NCBI GenBank assembly: GCA_050732575.1
Contig: JBOHRF010000307.1
Coordinates: 1-6,228 of the forward strand
Direction of reading: 5' to 3'
Source: JBBDWZ01 sp050732575
Lineage (GTDB): Bacteria; Gemmatimonadota; Gemmatimonadetes; Longimicrobiales; RSA9
DNA: 6,228 nt
The notes under the pieces were generated by a model that worked only from the letters and a program-made list of their open reading frames with translations, was not told the origin of the DNA and did not search any database. Of this stretch, positions 5,548 through 6,228 are shown piece after piece. A program made the position numbers and the translations under genes. The number at the start of each line of letters is the position of its first letter. The stretch's first letter is position 1.

Positions 5548-6228
5548 TCATTGGATCTGCAACTGCAATTCGTATAGGCGTCGATACCGCCCGTCGGTCA
5601 CCTGCATCAGTTCGTGATGCGTCCCCGCCTCCACCAGTCGTCCATCCGCGATCACAAACAGCCGTGACGCCCGCCGCAGCGTGGACAACCGGTGCGCAAT
5701 GGCAAACACGGTTCGGCCCGCAATCAGACGCTCCAGCGCCTCCTGGATCTCGTGCTCCGTTTCCGTATCCACGCTGCTGGTCGCCTCATCCAGGATCAGG
5801 ATGCGCGGGTTGTGCAGAATGGCGCGCGCAATGGAAATGCGCTGGCGCTCCCCACCCGAGAGCGTCTGGCCGCGCTCACCCACGAGTGTGTCATAGGCGT
5901 GGCCCAGCTTGCAGATGAAGTGGTGCGCATTGGCCGCGCGCGCGGCCGCCACGACATCGCCCAGTGATGCGTCCGGCAGGCCGTAGCGGATGTTCTCCAG
6001 TATCGTGGCGTGAAACAGGTACGGATCCTGGAGCACCATGCCGATCTGCTGGCGGAAGTGGCCGCTGTCCATCCGGCGCACGTCGATGCCATCGACACGC
6101 ACGGCGCCACCGGTCACATCGTAAAAGCGCGCAATCAGGCTCACGATGGTGGACTTGCCGCCGCCCGACGGGCCGACCAGGCCGATCAGCTCGCCCGGCT
6201 GCACCTCGAAATTCACGCCGCGCAGAAC
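5548..6228 (-). CDS. ABC exporter, ATP-binding domain (3' part of gene)
   Basis: The last 226 codons of an ABC transporter gene that continues beyond the right edge. All nucleotide-binding motifs are intact. Numbered from the first residue seen, they are Walker A GPSGGGKST (19-27), Q-loop VLQDPYLF (Gln67), signature LSGGERQRISIARA (from 123), Walker B RILILDEATSSVD (catalytic Glu148), and H-loop AIAHRLST (His179). The ending DGRLVEAGTHHELM...GRYRRLYELQLQ is typical of fused exporters of the MsbA/lipid A exporter type, so the missing N-terminal part should be a six-helix membrane domain. It hydrolyses ATP at the inner membrane to drive export; the substrate is unknown. The GTG at 6216-6214 is an internal Val, not a start, since the frame is open to the window edge with the expected sequence (VLRGVNFEV). 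It is followed on the same strand by the DUF1854 gene. Confidence 0.93.
   Translation of the reverse strand, partial: VLRGVNFEVQPGELIGLVGPSGGGKSTIVSLIARFYDVTGGAVRVDGIDVRRMDSGHFRQQIGMVLQDPYLFHATILENIRYGLPDASLGDVVAAARAANAHHFICKLGHAYDTLVGERGQTLSGGERQRISIARAILHNPRILILDEATSSVDTETEHEIQEALERLIAGRTVFAIAHRLSTLRRASRLFVIADGRLVEAGTHHELMQVTDGRYRRLYELQLQIQ

Noticed and set aside
4858..5577. 239-codon plus-strand open frame over the DUF1854 gene
   Set aside because: It is the antisense shadow of the clearly conserved DUF1854 protein, extended through the repeat array.

Overview
The window looks like chromosome of a high-GC proteobacterium, probably beta- or gamma-class. This is inferred from the CaiB/BaiF CoA-transferase, the DUF1854 plus ABC-exporter pair, the lipoprotein and Sec signals, Shine-Dalgarno-led genes and high GC at third codon positions. 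I cannot name the genus. No rRNA, tRNA, CRISPR array, intact transposase or integrase is visible.

Layout. (1) Bases 1-105, minus: N-terminus of a CaiB/BaiF CoA-transferase, divergent from (2) a lipase class 3-type alpha/beta hydrolase at 231-1019. A good sigma70-like promoter (163-192) lies between them. (3) 1020-3127 is a visibly AT-richer accessory stretch. It holds a lipoprotein gene (1301-1819) whose stop overlaps the start of a secreted, cysteine-containing protein of unknown function (1819-2430), then a gap with coding-like debris, then a small exported protein (2729-3127). (4) 3128-3600 is a graveyard. It has the frameshifted end of a sensor histidine kinase on plus (about 3181-3355), the frameshifted end of a Yip1-family membrane protein on minus (3327-3532), and a perfect (AG)32 microsatellite (3531-3594) exactly where the Yip1 remnant stops being readable. 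(5) 3649-4734 is an exported beta-lactamase-fold serine hydrolase. (6) 4665-4873 is a very long near-perfect inverted repeat between convergent genes; its left arm encodes the hydrolase C-terminus and its right arm touches the stop of the next gene. (7) On minus, a DUF1854 protein (4873-5334) lies downstream of the end of an ABC exporter ATPase (5548 to beyond 6228). The gap between them holds an array of short repeats with a 14-bp period that switches orientation midway.

Functionally, the one clear pair is ABC exporter plus DUF1854, a combination known from proteobacterial loci linked to cyanophycin metabolism. The lipoprotein and the secreted protein are probably co-translated and may act together in the envelope. 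The most unusual content is non-coding: two different inverted-repeat structures and a long dinucleotide repeat within 2 kb, next to decaying genes. I see no convincing complete new system; the uncharacterised lipoprotein/secreted-protein pair and the two repeat structures are the best candidates for follow-up.
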